Assembly (NCBI RefSeq): GCF_019429535.1
Contig: NZ_JAHXZM010000004.1
Location: forward strand, 1 to 64,000
Direction of reading: 5' to 3'
Origin: Sphingomonas citricola
Lineage (GTDB): Bacteria; Pseudomonadota; Alphaproteobacteria; Sphingomonadales; Sphingomonadaceae
Length of the DNA: 64,000 bases
Shown here: positions 19,880-29,908 of the stretch, piece after piece
Position numbering within the stretch: position 1 is the stretch's first letter
Layout: every line of letters starts with the position of its first letter
The notes under the pieces: generated by a model
What the model saw: the letters and a program-made list of their open reading frames with translations, nothing else
What the model was told of the DNA's origin: nothing
Databases searched by the model: none
Program-made: the position numbers and the translations under genes

Positions 19880-20584
19880 TCAGGCGGTCGCCAGCAGCGG
19901 CCGGGTCTGCCGTGCGATCTGCCACCACCCGATCGCCCATAACGTACCGAAACTCCACCCCGCGAGCACGTCGGACGGCCAGTGGACACCCAGATAGACG
20001 CGGCTCGTGCCGACCGCGCCGACCAGGATGATCGCGAGGCCGAGCACCGTGTTGCGCGTCGCGCGTCCCGGCGTCACCTGCGTGACGAGCGCGGCGAGCG
20101 TCAAATAGACGATCGCCGAATTGGCCGCGTGCCCGCTCGGGAAACTGTCCCCCGTCACCTCGATCAACCGGTCGGCGATCGGCGGGCGCGGACGCATGAA
20201 GACGAGCTTCAGCAGGTTACTGCCCGCCGTCCCCGTGATCACCGCGGCGGCGACCATCCCCGCGGTGAGTGCCAACCGCCGCGCGATCAGGATCGCGACC
20301 GCACCCACCGTCACGATCGTCAGCACGGTGCCACCGCCCAGCGCCGTCACGTCGATCATCGCTTTTCGCAGCCACGCCGGCCCCGCGCCGCGCAGCGCGT
20401 TGCTGATCGCCGCATCGAACCCGAACGGATGCCGGCTGAGCGCGAACCCCACCACCAGCAACAGTGCGATCGCGCCCGCGCACAGCCCCGCCGCGCGCAG
20501 CACCGACGGCAGATGCCAGCGCCGCGCCTCCTGGATGGGTTCGGCCGCGGTCAGCGCGGGGGCGATGGTCGGGTGATCGGTCAT
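19880..20584 (-). CDS. PAP2 family phosphatase
   Basis: Membrane-bound acid phosphatase of the PAP2 superfamily, 234 aa with about six helices. The three catalytic motifs are all seen: KLVFMRPRPP, GDSFPSGHAAN and SRVYLGVHWPSDVLAGW (catalytic His in the last two). Likely acts on lipid phosphates such as undecaprenyl diphosphate or phosphatidate on the periplasmic side. The ATG at 20584 was chosen because upstream sequence in frame reads as Arg/Gly-rich shadow. Convergent with the CitE-like gene. Confidence 0.92.
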   Translation of the reverse strand: MTDHPTIAPALTAAEPIQEARRWHLPSVLRAAGLCAGAIALLLVVGFALSRHPFGFDAAISNALRGAGPAWLRKAMIDVTALGGGTVLTIVTVGAVAILIARRLALTAGMVAAAVITGTAGSNLLKLVFMRPRPPIADRLIEVTGDSFPSGHAANSAIVYLTLAALVTQVTPGRATRNTVLGLAIILVGAVGTSRVYLGVHWPSDVLAGWSFGTLWAIGWWQIARQTRPLLATA

Positions 20585-20655
20585 CCGCCCGCCTCTAAGG
20601 GCGCGAGCCGCGGCGCGTAACCCCGCAACAGGCCGTGCGCACCGCGGCACCCGCC

Positions 20656-21777
20656 TCAATAGGTCGCGTCGTCGGGCTGATCGAACAGGTCCTTGAACCG
20701 GCGCGGTTGCGAGCGGAGATACTGGTCGGGCGCGCGCACCCGCCCACCCAGATGCGCCGCGGCGTGCCACGGCCAGCGCGGATCGTAGAGGATCGTGCGC
20801 GCCAGCGCGATCAGATCGGCGTCGCCCGTCGCGACGATCGCCTCGGCCTGCTCGTAATCGGTGATGAGGCCCACCGCGACGACCGGGATCGACACCGCCC
20901 CCTTCACCGCGCGCGCGAGCGGCACCTGGTAATTGGGGCCGACCGGAATGTCCTGCCGCGGATCGAGCCCGCCGCTCGACACGTGGATCGCGGCGCACCC
21001 GCGCGCCTCCAGCGCCTGCGCGAACGCGATCGTCCCCGCCGCGTCCCAGCCGCCCTCTACCCAGTCGGTTCCCGACACGCGCACCGTCACGGGCTTGTCA
21101 GCCGGAAACGCCCCCCGCACCGCGTCGAACACCTCGAGCGGATAGCGCATCCGGTTCTCGAGGCTGCCGCCATAATCGTCGTCGCGTCGGTTGGAGAGCG
21201 GCGAGAGGAATTCGTGCAGCAGGTACCCGTGCGCGGCGTGAATCTGCACCGCGTCGAGCCCCAGCCGCGCCGAGCGACGCGCCGCCTCGGCGAAGGCATC
21301 GCGGATCGCGTCCATCCGCGCCCGCGTCAGCGCCACCGGCGCGGCCTCGCCCTCGCCGAACGCGAGCGCCGACGGGGCCTCCGTCTGCCAGCCGTTCGCC
21401 TCGGTCGCGGCGATCTGCTTGCCGCCCTTCCAAGGCAGGTCGGTCGACGCCTTGCGCCCCGCGTGCGCCAACTGGATCGCGATCGGCATCGATGAGTGCG
21501 CGCGTATCCCGTCGACCACGCGCTTCATCGCCGCCTCGGTCGCATCGTCCCACAGCCCGACGTCGCCGTAGGTAATCCGCCCCTCGGGCACCACCGCGGT
21601 CGCCTCGATCGTCAGCACGCCCGCCCCCGACAGCGCGAGCTGGCCGAGATGGATCAGGTGCCAGTCGGTCATGCAGCCGTCCTCGGCCGAATACTGGCAC
21701 ATCGGCGCGATCACGATGCGGTTGGCGAGCGACAGGCCGCCCAGCTCGAAACGCTCAAACAACTTGGGTCCGCTCAT
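20656..21777 (-). CDS. NADH:flavin oxidoreductase, old yellow enzyme family (YqjM-like)
   Basis: FMN enzyme that reduces activated alkenes with NAD(P)H. 373 aa from ATG 21777. The start LFERFELGGLSLANRIVIAPM, the active-site Cys/Tyr region CQYSAED characteristic of the YqjM thermophilic-like class, IQLAHAGRKAS, and IHAAHGYLLHEFLSP with the substrate-binding His pair are seen. Physiological substrate unknown. It lies between the PAP2 gene (same strand) and the ModE-like gene (same strand, 69 bp upstream). Confidence 0.94.
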   Translation of the reverse strand: MSGPKLFERFELGGLSLANRIVIAPMCQYSAEDGCMTDWHLIHLGQLALSGAGVLTIEATAVVPEGRITYGDVGLWDDATEAAMKRVVDGIRAHSSMPIAIQLAHAGRKASTDLPWKGGKQIAATEANGWQTEAPSALAFGEGEAAPVALTRARMDAIRDAFAEAARRSARLGLDAVQIHAAHGYLLHEFLSPLSNRRDDDYGGSLENRMRYPLEVFDAVRGAFPADKPVTVRVSGTDWVEGGWDAAGTIAFAQALEARGCAAIHVSSGGLDPRQDIPVGPNYQVPLARAVKGAVSIPVVAVGLITDYEQAEAIVATGDADLIALARTILYDPRWPWHAAAHLGGRVRAPDQYLRSQPRRFKDLFDQPDDATY

Positions 21778-21846
21778 ATCGTCCGCTCTCGTCAGGGAGC
21801 CGCCCCAACGCACCGCGCCGATTTGGGATGCGGCGCCGCGCTCACC

Positions 21847-22251
21847 TCACGCGCGCGACGACGGTGGCTGGGGTTGCGGCGTGTCGAGCAGGTTGCGGGT
21901 CAGCGCGCGATACGCGTCGCTGTCGGCGATCACCGCCGCCTGCTGCTCCAGCGTGCGATAGGCGACGAGCACCGCGCGCCCGTCCTTGGTCAACCGCGCG
22001 CCGCGGTTCTGCCCGCCCCCCGCCGACGCCTCGACCAACCGGTCGGCAAAGCAGCGGTTCATCTCGTCGACCAGCAACCACGTGCGGCGATAGCTCATGC
22101 CGAGCGCGCGTCCCGCGGCCGAGATCGAGCCCTCGCGGTCGATTGCCTCGAGCAGGTCCGCCTTGCCCGGCCCCATCGCGAACCCGTCGCCGCACACGAG
22201 CTGCAGCTTGAGCTTGAGCGCGCCCAACCTCACGGTCGCGCCTCGGGGCAT
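21847..22251 (-). CDS. ModE-like winged-helix regulator (N-terminal domain only)
   Basis: 134-aa DNA-binding protein of the ModE N-terminal/LysR-like winged-helix type. LLEAIDREGSISAAGRALGMSY is the helix-turn-helix core (read as residues about 28-49) and RLTKDGRAVLVAY the wing and following helix. The C-terminal molybdate-binding TOBE domains of full ModE are absent, and no modABC genes are nearby, so its signal is unknown. ATG 22251 was chosen; a longer in-frame start at 22458 runs into the divergent gene. Confidence 0.85.
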   Translation of the reverse strand: MPRGATVRLGALKLKLQLVCGDGFAMGPGKADLLEAIDREGSISAAGRALGMSYRRTWLLVDEMNRCFADRLVEASAGGGQNRGARLTKDGRAVLVAYRTLEQQAAVIADSDAYRALTRNLLDTPQPQPPSSRA

Positions 22252-22309
22252 GTGCGGGCCATGCGCGCGGACATATCGCTTCCGGCCGCCGCGCGCTACG
22301 CTCGCGCGC

Positions 22310-22891
22310 ATGGATGTCACGGCGGCGAGGCGCGGGGACGCGCGGATCTGGGCGGCGATCGCGGGGGTCGTCGCGCTCACCGCCGCGATCCTCTTAACGA
22401 TGGGGCGCAGCGCGATCTGCACCTGCGGGCTCGTCGCGCTGTGGCACGGGCAGGTCAACTCGGCCGAGAACAGCCAGCAATTGCTCGATCCCTACAGCGC
22501 GACGCACCTCGTCCACGGCCTGCTGTTCTACGCCGCCGGCTGGCTGCTCCTCCGGCGGCTCGGCTGGCGCACGCGGCTGCTCGTCGCGGTGGTGGTGGAA
22601 GCAGCGTGGGAAGTGGCGGAGAATTCGCCCGCGGTGATCGACCGCTACCGCAGCGTCACCGCCGCGCTCGGCTACACCGGCGACAGCGTGCTCAATTCGG
22701 TCGGCGACATCGCGTGCATGATCGCCGGGTTCCTGATCGCGCGCGCACTGCCGTGGCGCGCCGCGGTCGCGCTGGCGCTCACGATCGAGCTGATGCTCCT
22801 CGCCACGATCCGCGACAATCTGACGCTCAACGTGGTGATGCTGATCGCGCCAGACCCGCGCATCGTCGCGTGGCAGCAGGCGGGCGGCTGA
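22310..22891 (+). CDS. DUF2585 (UPF0314) family membrane protein
   Basis: 193-aa integral membrane protein with about five helices. The conserved block GRSAICTCGLVALWHG, then SQQLLDPYSATHLVHGLLFY and VVEAAWEVAENSPAVIDRYR, are diagnostic for the UPF0314/DUF2585 family of alphaproteobacteria, whose function is not known. The start lies 58 bp from the divergent ModE-like gene. Possible shared control with that regulator is only inference from position. Confidence 0.9.
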   Translation: MDVTAARRGDARIWAAIAGVVALTAAILLTMGRSAICTCGLVALWHGQVNSAENSQQLLDPYSATHLVHGLLFYAAGWLLLRRLGWRTRLLVAVVVEAAWEVAENSPAVIDRYRSVTAALGYTGDSVLNSVGDIACMIAGFLIARALPWRAAVALALTIELMLLATIRDNLTLNVVMLIAPDPRIVAWQQAGG

Positions 22892-22937
22892 GCGTGCTTC
22901 ACGCCGCGCTTACCAATCGGCTGCTAGGGCGTCGGTC

Positions 22938-24245
22938 ATGTTTCACGACTCAGCCCTCGCGGACACGACCCGCACCGACCCCCGCCCCGACAGCGCGGTC
23001 AGCCACGGCGTCGGGGTCGCGGGTCTCGCCGGGCTGATCGCCTGGGTCGCGGTCGCGCGGCACTTCGGGATGGATGGCACCTACGCCGCGCTTGCCAACG
23101 TCGCCGCCTGCGCGCTGCCCATGGTGCTGTGGTCACTGCTGGTCGACAAGGTCCACCGCCACGCCTCGACCGGGATCGACTGGCGCCGGGCGAAACCGTG
23201 GCGCGAGACGATCGACATCAGCCTCGTCAAGCTTGCCGGGCTCTGGATCACCTGGGCGGGGCTCGCGATCATCTACATGACCGGGCGCTTCTACTGGGAC
23301 GGCAATTACCGGTTCGCGATGTGGTGCCTGGAAAGCGCCGCGCCGTGGCTGTTCGCCGCCTCGATCCCCTATGTCATGTGGCTCGACCGCTATCTCGTCG
23401 CGCCGCGCGACGGTGCCTGGGCGCTCGGCGCGTGGATCACCGGCGTCGCGCCGGCCGACCGCGAGGCGATCTACGCGCATCTGCGCGGCTGGGGGGTAAA
23501 GGCGTTCTTCCTCGCCTTCATGCTCGCCATCGTGCCGCCGGGCTTCGCCGATTTCGTCAACGCCGACACGGCCAATTTGCTCGGCTCGCCGACCGCGCTC
23601 GCCAACTGGCTGATCAATTTCATGTTCGTAGTCGACGTCGCCTTCGCGACCGTCGGGTATCTGCTGACGATGCGCCCGCTCGACGCGCATATCCGCTCGG
23701 CCAATCCCTTCATGGCCGGCTGGACCGCCGCGCTGATCTGCTACCCGCCGTTCATCATGATGGATGACGGACGGCCGTTCGACTACCGCCCCGGCACCGC
23801 TGACTGGACGCACTGGATGCAGGGGCACCCGACCTTGCTCGCGGTGACGGGCGCGGTGCTCGTCGTGCTGACCGGCATCTACGCCTGGTCGACCGTCGCG
23901 TTCGGGCTGCGTTTCTCCAACCTCACCAACCGCGGTATCCTGACGCACGGGCCCTATTCTCTATCGCGTCACCCGGCCTATCTGTCGAAGAACATGTTCT
24001 GGTGGATCTCGACGATCCCCTTCCTCACCACCGGCAGCCTCGCGGATGCCTCGCGCGCGACGATCCTGATGGCCGCGGTCAGCGGCATCTATTACTGGCG
24101 CGCGCGAACCGAGGAGCGCCACCTGCTGCTCGACCCCGATTACCAGCGTTACCACGCCTGGATGGCACGCCGCGGCGCGGTGCCGCGCTTCCTGCGCTGG
24201 GCGCGGGGCGGCGGCGATGCAGCGCCCGCGCCTGCGACCGCCTGA
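22938..24245 (+). CDS. Isoprenylcysteine methyltransferase-like membrane protein
   Basis: 435-aa polytopic membrane protein with about nine to ten helices. The C-terminal part has the ICMT/PEMT-like pattern NRGILTHGPYSLSRHPAYLS followed by a hydrophobic segment and EERHLLLDPDYQRYHAW, where the RHP and EE residues bind S-adenosylmethionine in this superfamily. The long N-terminal half of extra helices is unlike short ICMT proteins. Substrate unknown; prenylated bacterial proteins are not expected, so a lipid or small-molecule methyl acceptor is more likely. Confidence 0.82.
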   Translation: MFHDSALADTTRTDPRPDSAVSHGVGVAGLAGLIAWVAVARHFGMDGTYAALANVAACALPMVLWSLLVDKVHRHASTGIDWRRAKPWRETIDISLVKLAGLWITWAGLAIIYMTGRFYWDGNYRFAMWCLESAAPWLFAASIPYVMWLDRYLVAPRDGAWALGAWITGVAPADREAIYAHLRGWGVKAFFLAFMLAIVPPGFADFVNADTANLLGSPTALANWLINFMFVVDVAFATVGYLLTMRPLDAHIRSANPFMAGWTAALICYPPFIMMDDGRPFDYRPGTADWTHWMQGHPTLLAVTGAVLVVLTGIYAWSTVAFGLRFSNLTNRGILTHGPYSLSRHPAYLSKNMFWWISTIPFLTTGSLADASRATILMAAVSGIYYWRARTEERHLLLDPDYQRYHAWMARRGAVPRFLRWARGGGDAAPAPATA

Positions 24246-24333
24246 CTGGAGCGCCGTACCCGCACGCCTCAATCCGACTGGCGGGAAAGTCCGGCAGGCA
24301 CCGCCGCCGCCCGCCGCCGGACAGCGCGTCTTC

Positions 24334-25707
24334 TTAGAAGCTCGCCTCGTCGTACACCTTCGACACGTCGCCGTTCCACGCGCCGCGGTACCGCTCCAGC
24401 AGCATCTCGGCGGGCACCTTGCCGCTCCGTACGATCTCGCGCAGCGGATCGAGGAAGCCGGTCTCGTCGTCGCCCGCGTCGTTCAGCCGCCCACGCGCCT
24501 TCAACCCGGCATGCGCGATGTCGAGCACGCGCCCGGCCACGTCGCGCAACTGCCCGCCCCCCGCGATCGGCGCCGACAGCCCCTGCGCCGGCACCGCGTC
24601 GCGCAGATTCTGCCGCTCCTCGAGCGTCCAGTCCTTCACCACGTCCCACGCCGCATCCAGCGCCTGATCGTCGTACAGCAGCCCGACCCAGAATGCGGGC
24701 AGCGCGCAGATCCGGTTCCACGGTCCCCCGTCGGCGCCGCGCATCTCCAGGAACGTCTTCAACCGCACCTCGGGAAAGGCGGTCGACAGATGATCGTTCC
24801 AGTCGTCGATCGTCGGCCGCTCGCCCGGCAGCACCGACAATTCGCCGCGCAAGAAATCGCGGAAACTCAGCCCCGCCGCGTCGATATACTGGCCGTCGCG
24901 GTAGACGAAGTACATCGGCACATCGAGCATATAGTCGGCGTAGCGCTCGTAGCCGAAACCGTCCTCGAACACGAACGGCAGCATGCCGGTGCGCGCGGGG
25001 TCGGTGTCCGACCAGATATGGCTACGATAGCTCAGAAACCCGTTGGGCTTGCCTTCGGTGAACGGCGAGTTGGCGAACAGCGCGGTGGCGAGCGGTTGCA
25101 GCGCCAGCCCGACGCGGAACTTCTTCGCCATGTCGGCTTCCGACGCATAATCCAGGTTCACCTGGATCGTGCAGGTGCGCAGCATCATGTCGAGCCCCAT
25201 CGTGCCGACGCGTGGCATGTGGCGCAGCATGATCGCGTAGCGGCCCTTGGGCATGATCGGCAGCTCGGCGCGCGTCTTGTCGGGCCACATGCCGAGACCC
25301 AGGAAACCGATCCCCAGCTTCTCGCCCGCCGCCTTCACCTGAGCCAGGTGGCGTCCCGTCTCGGCGCAGGTCTGGTGCAGATGGTCGAGCGGCGCACCCG
25401 ACAGCTCGAACTGACCCGCGGGCTCGAGGCTGACCGATCCGTCCGCGCCGGTCAGCGCGATGACCTTGCCGTTCTCCTCGACCGGCTGCCAGCCATGCTG
25501 CTCCAGCTCGCCCAGTAGCGCGCGGATGCCCGCGGGCTCGTCCCACGACGGCGCGTGATAGTCGCCGCGCGCGTAGACGAATTTCTCGTGTTCGGTGCCG
25601 ATGCGCCAGCGCGCGCGCGGCTTCTCGCCCGAGGCGAAATGGCCAACCAGTTGATCGCGCGATTCAATGACCGCTGCGTTGCTGTTCGAAACGGTCTTCG
25701 TCGTCAT
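24334..25707 (-). CDS. gshA: Glutamate-cysteine ligase (plant/alphaproteobacterial type)
   Basis: First step of glutathione synthesis, joining glutamate and cysteine with ATP. 457 aa, the length of the class found in alphaproteobacteria and plants. RWRIGTEHEKFVY is the N-terminal ATP/Glu-binding motif, GFLGLGMWPDKTRAELPIMPK and RTCTIQVNLDYASE are strongly conserved in this family, and YRSHIWSDTDPARTG follows the substrate-binding loop. No gshB lies nearby. Convergent with the membrane methyltransferase gene. Confidence 0.95.
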   Translation of the reverse strand: MTTKTVSNSNAAVIESRDQLVGHFASGEKPRARWRIGTEHEKFVYARGDYHAPSWDEPAGIRALLGELEQHGWQPVEENGKVIALTGADGSVSLEPAGQFELSGAPLDHLHQTCAETGRHLAQVKAAGEKLGIGFLGLGMWPDKTRAELPIMPKGRYAIMLRHMPRVGTMGLDMMLRTCTIQVNLDYASEADMAKKFRVGLALQPLATALFANSPFTEGKPNGFLSYRSHIWSDTDPARTGMLPFVFEDGFGYERYADYMLDVPMYFVYRDGQYIDAAGLSFRDFLRGELSVLPGERPTIDDWNDHLSTAFPEVRLKTFLEMRGADGGPWNRICALPAFWVGLLYDDQALDAAWDVVKDWTLEERQNLRDAVPAQGLSAPIAGGGQLRDVAGRVLDIAHAGLKARGRLNDAGDDETGFLDPLREIVRSGKVPAEMLLERYRGAWNGDVSKVYDEASF

Positions 25708-25793
25708 AGCGGCGCGCTTACGCGCGGATGAACGACAGCGCTAGTGGCTGCGTGGTGGCAGGGCCGTCGTCGTCGACGCGGGCGTCCCACAAC

Positions 25794-25826
25794 GAAAAAG
25801 GGAGGCCGGCGTGATGCCGACCTCCC
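25794..25826 (-). terminator. Intrinsic terminator of the OmpA-family gene
   Basis: On the minus strand an 11-base stem (GGGAGGTCGGC with GCCGGCCTCCC, one G-U pair) and a 5-base loop are followed by TTTTTCG. It lies about 28 bp past the OmpA-family stop codon and is the most textbook rho-independent terminator in the window. Confidence 0.9.
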
Positions 25827-25853
25827 CGTAATCGTACGTCAGTGACGATCGAC

Positions 25854-26975
<1,122 letters not shown>

Positions 26976-27088
26976 ACTATTCCCCTTTCCTTGGTGTCAC
27001 TACGGACAGCGCAAACCCACTATCCGAGCCTAGGTTTCCGCACAAGCGATCAAAATAGCTGAGTGTGGCGCCAAGGACACAGTTTCGG

Positions 27089-27586
27089 TCACGCGATCAG
27101 GCCGTGCGTGCGCATCGCGGCGAGGATCGCGCTCACCGTCGCGCGAACTTCCGCATCGATCGTCGTGCCCCCCGCGACGTCGGGGATCGCCGCCTGCCGT
27201 GCGCCGAGTACGGGCTCGCCGTCGACGATCACGCGCGCCGCACGCACCACGCCGTCCTCCCATCCGCCACGAAACGACACGCGCCGCTCGCGCGCGGCGC
27301 ACCATACCGACAGCCCCGCGAAGGCGTCGACGAAGCGCCAGCCGCCGTCGGTCCAGCCAGCGATCGCGCGCGCGTGCCCCGCCCATTCCGCGACCGGTGC
27401 GTCACCCACGATCCAGCACGCGCCGGGCGACGGATCGGCGGGCGGCACGTTGACATTCATGTCCTCCACGACCCCCGCCACCGCGATGTCGAGCAGCGCA
27501 AGTGCTTCATTGTGCGTCACTTCCTTGGCCGCCTGGCCAATTTGCAACACTGGTAGCCGCAACCGCGGCGTGTGATCCTCAGTCAT
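27089..27586 (-). CDS. DUF2793 family protein (end of GTA cluster)
   Basis: 165 aa. N-terminus PRLRLPVLQIGQAAKEVTHN is the family signature; the rest is a beta-rich domain with GWRFVDAFAGLSVWC. DUF2793 proteins are found at the 3' end of sphingomonad and related GTA/prophage tail clusters and are thought to be virion-surface or fibre-like proteins. Its ATG overlaps the TAA of the upstream tail-protein gene by one base (TAATG). This gene appears intact, unlike its upstream neighbours. Confidence 0.85.
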   Translation of the reverse strand: MTEDHTPRLRLPVLQIGQAAKEVTHNEALALLDIAVAGVVEDMNVNVPPADPSPGACWIVGDAPVAEWAGHARAIAGWTDGGWRFVDAFAGLSVWCAARERRVSFRGGWEDGVVRAARVIVDGEPVLGARQAAIPDVAGGTTIDAEVRATVSAILAAMRTHGLIA

Positions 27587-28770
27587 TATTGGTTCCCCTC
27601 GACGCTGCCTTGCATGATCGTCACCGCGCGCGACGCGGCGAGCGTGCCGACCTGCGCGATCGACACGCGCACCCCGCCGCCCGCGACCTCCGCGTCCGTG
27701 ATCGTCACGCCCGGCTCGGGGGTCAGCATCACGCGCGTGCCCGCCGCGCTCGCCACCTCGACGCGGTAGCATTCGCGCTCCTCCGCCAGCGGCACCTCGC
27801 CGTCCGCCCAGCGCCAGCCGAGCCGGCTGCGCCTGATCCACGTCACTCGCGCGCTGCCGTCGGCGCGCGCGGTCCAACGCGTGTGGACCGGGGCGAGCGG
27901 CGCGACCGACCGCCCGGTCACGATCGTCTCCGCCACGGCCGGTACATCGCCGTCGCCGACGCCGCGCGCGCTCACCCGCACCCGGTCGCCGAGTCGCACC
28001 GCGCCGGCGGCGGGAACCAGCAGCGAGTCGCGCGTCAGCAGCACGAACCGCGCGCCTATGTCGTGCGACGACGCCGCACTGCCGTTCAGCCCGCGCGCTA
28101 GCTCCGACAGGCGCCACCGCGCCGGCGCGACCTGCTCGGCACGTGCGAAGCGGATCACCTCGTCGCCCAGCAGCGCCAGGTTCGCGCCGCGGTCGCGCGC
28201 GGCGGCGTCGGCGCTCTGCAACGCCGCCGCGTCGTTGGTCAGGGCCAGCTCGATCACGCTCGCGCGATCGAGTAGCGTCGCACTGCCGCGCGCGACCGGC
28301 GCGGTCACGCGTCCGATCACCGTCGGCGCGGCGATGCGGCCGAGCGTCTCCCAGCTCGCGCCATCGTCGCGGCTGATCTCCACCGCCGCGCCGCGCCAGC
28401 CAGCGCCGTCCCCCGCCGCCGCGATCGCGATCCGCGGCGCGCTCCACGCTTCCTCGCCGTCGGGGTAGAGTTCGAACGCTTCGACGATCGTGCGCCCGAT
28501 CACCACGTCGGGGGTCGCGGCCACCGCGCCCGCGTCCGCCGGCCGCGCCGCGACGCGCTCGACCAGTGGCACGAGGTCGAGCGTCACCCGCATCGCCTCG
28601 ACGTCGCTGCGCACCACCCGCCACGCGCGCGGATCACCGCCCAGCCGCACCGCATCGCCCGGCGCGACCGCGATCGCGCGCGCGTCCGCCACCACCCGCC
28701 GCGTCTCGCGCATCCGCTCGCGCGCGAGCAGCGTCGACAGCGCCACCGCCTTCGCCGCATCCGCGGGCAT
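27586..28770 (-). pseudogene. C-terminal part of GTA baseplate (gp15-like) protein
   Basis: 394 codons encoding what looks like the last third of the large GTA baseplate/TIM-barrel protein (RcGTA g15, usually well over 1000 aa): tail-protein region (APGDAVRLGG, TLDLVPLVER), an ELYPDGEEAW beta-sandwich section with EISRDDGASWETLG, and the Rcc01698-like C-terminal section (LGDEVIRFARAE, LSELARGLNGS). The upstream part of the gene is missing; the frame becomes recognisable exactly where the DUF2460 fragment stops, about 28770. An ATG there could still allow translation. Normal protein-like composition argues the loss is recent or the fragment is still made. Confidence 0.7.
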
Positions 28771-29132
28771 CCCGCCACCGGCCGCGTGATCCGCCGCGCC
28801 GCGTCGCCGTAGCGTTTGACCAGCGCGAAGGCGCGCGTCACCCCGTCGCCCGTCCCGATCGCCACACCGTGCGCATCGTGGTCGAACGGGTCGCGCAGCC
28901 GGAACGCGCGCGCAGGCCCGCGTCGTGCGCGAAAGAAATCGAGCAGCGCGGCGACATCCGCCTCGCTGCGCACCCCCGGCCCTACATCATAGGCCGTCCG
29001 CGCGCCGTCCCAGCGCGCGCTGCGCATCTCGTACCCGCCCGCCCCCTCGACCACGTCGGTCGCGAACGCGGGCGACACCTCCGCCTCGCGCCCCAGCGCG
29101 AGCGGGAACGCCACGTCGTCGAACGCCTGCAT
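28584..29132 (-). pseudogene. DUF2460 (GTA g12-like) gene, truncated by out-of-frame joint
   Basis: ATG 29132 with a GGAGG ribosome site. Residues 1-121 are a good DUF2460 N-terminal half: FDDVAFPLALGREAEV, a YDVGPGVRSEADVAALLDFF segment and the diagnostic GTGDGVTRAFALVKRYG, ending RPVAG. From residue about 122 the frame turns into Arg-rich nonsense because it runs out of frame over the baseplate-protein fragment and stops at 28584. Intact family members are about 200 aa; the second half is gone. In GTAs this protein forms the distal tail. Confidence 0.75.
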
Positions 29133-29779
29133 CTCGTCCTCCCCCTCACCGCGTCGCCGATCGCGATCACGCTGCCCGCGCCCTCGCACGCGATGTGGCT
29201 CAGCTCGACCCAGCCCTCCTGCGCGTTCGGCAACGCGCCGCCCCCCGCATCGTACCCCGGCGCGACCAGCGACACGAACATCCGGTCGACGTCGCCCGCC
29301 CATACCGGGTCCGCCTCGCCCGGCCACAGGAACCCGCCGTCGAGCGTTGCGAAATCGATCGCCACCACCGCGTTCTCGGGCGTGCCGCTCGCGTAGTTCC
29401 ACAGCCGCACGTACCAGCTGCGCGGCACGCCCGCGGCGTCGCGTCCCTCGATCGTCAGCACCGGGCCGTTGACCGCGTCGAGCGGCATCACCCCGCCCGA
29501 TCGCCAGCGGAACGACCATCGGCAATCGCGGTAATCGCGCGCGGTCTCGTACGCCAGCAGCGGGTGATCGTGCGTGTCGACGCTCTCCCAGATCAATCCC
29601 GCCAGATCATCACGCGCGTAGAACACCGCGTCGACGCGCAGCGCGTCGGGCGCGGTCGTCGTCACCGCCGCCATCATCGGGCGCGGGAAATTCACCGTCC
29701 AGAACACCGGGTCGAATCGCGACATCACGTCGCTCGCCTGCGCCCCGCGCGCGGCGTGCAGGTGAAATCCCGTCCTCAT
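28982..29779 (-). pseudogene. N-terminal part of a large GTA-associated tail protein
   Basis: ATG 29779 (MRTGFHLH). Residues 1-210 look like a folded protein rich in Trp and Asp (RFDPVFWTVNFPRPMM, GLIWESVDTHDHPLLAYETA, SWYVRLWNYASGTPEN, GWVELSHIACEGAGSV). After GDA at about residue 210 (position about 29149) the frame becomes Arg-rich and overlaps the DUF2460 start. I infer a large TIM-barrel-like GTA tail protein whose C-terminal majority has been deleted; the exact family is not certain. The 129 bp between the tape-measure stop and this ATG show no gene. Confidence 0.6.
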
Positions 29780-29908
29780 ATGCCATGCTCCCCCCACCTC
29801 GGCCCGCCCGTCACGCGGCCGCGGACGAGTGCCACCACGCCCGCGCACCATCCCTGACCGCGCGCAGACGCCATCTCGGGTGCAAACGATCATGCGTCCA
29901 CGCGCCGC

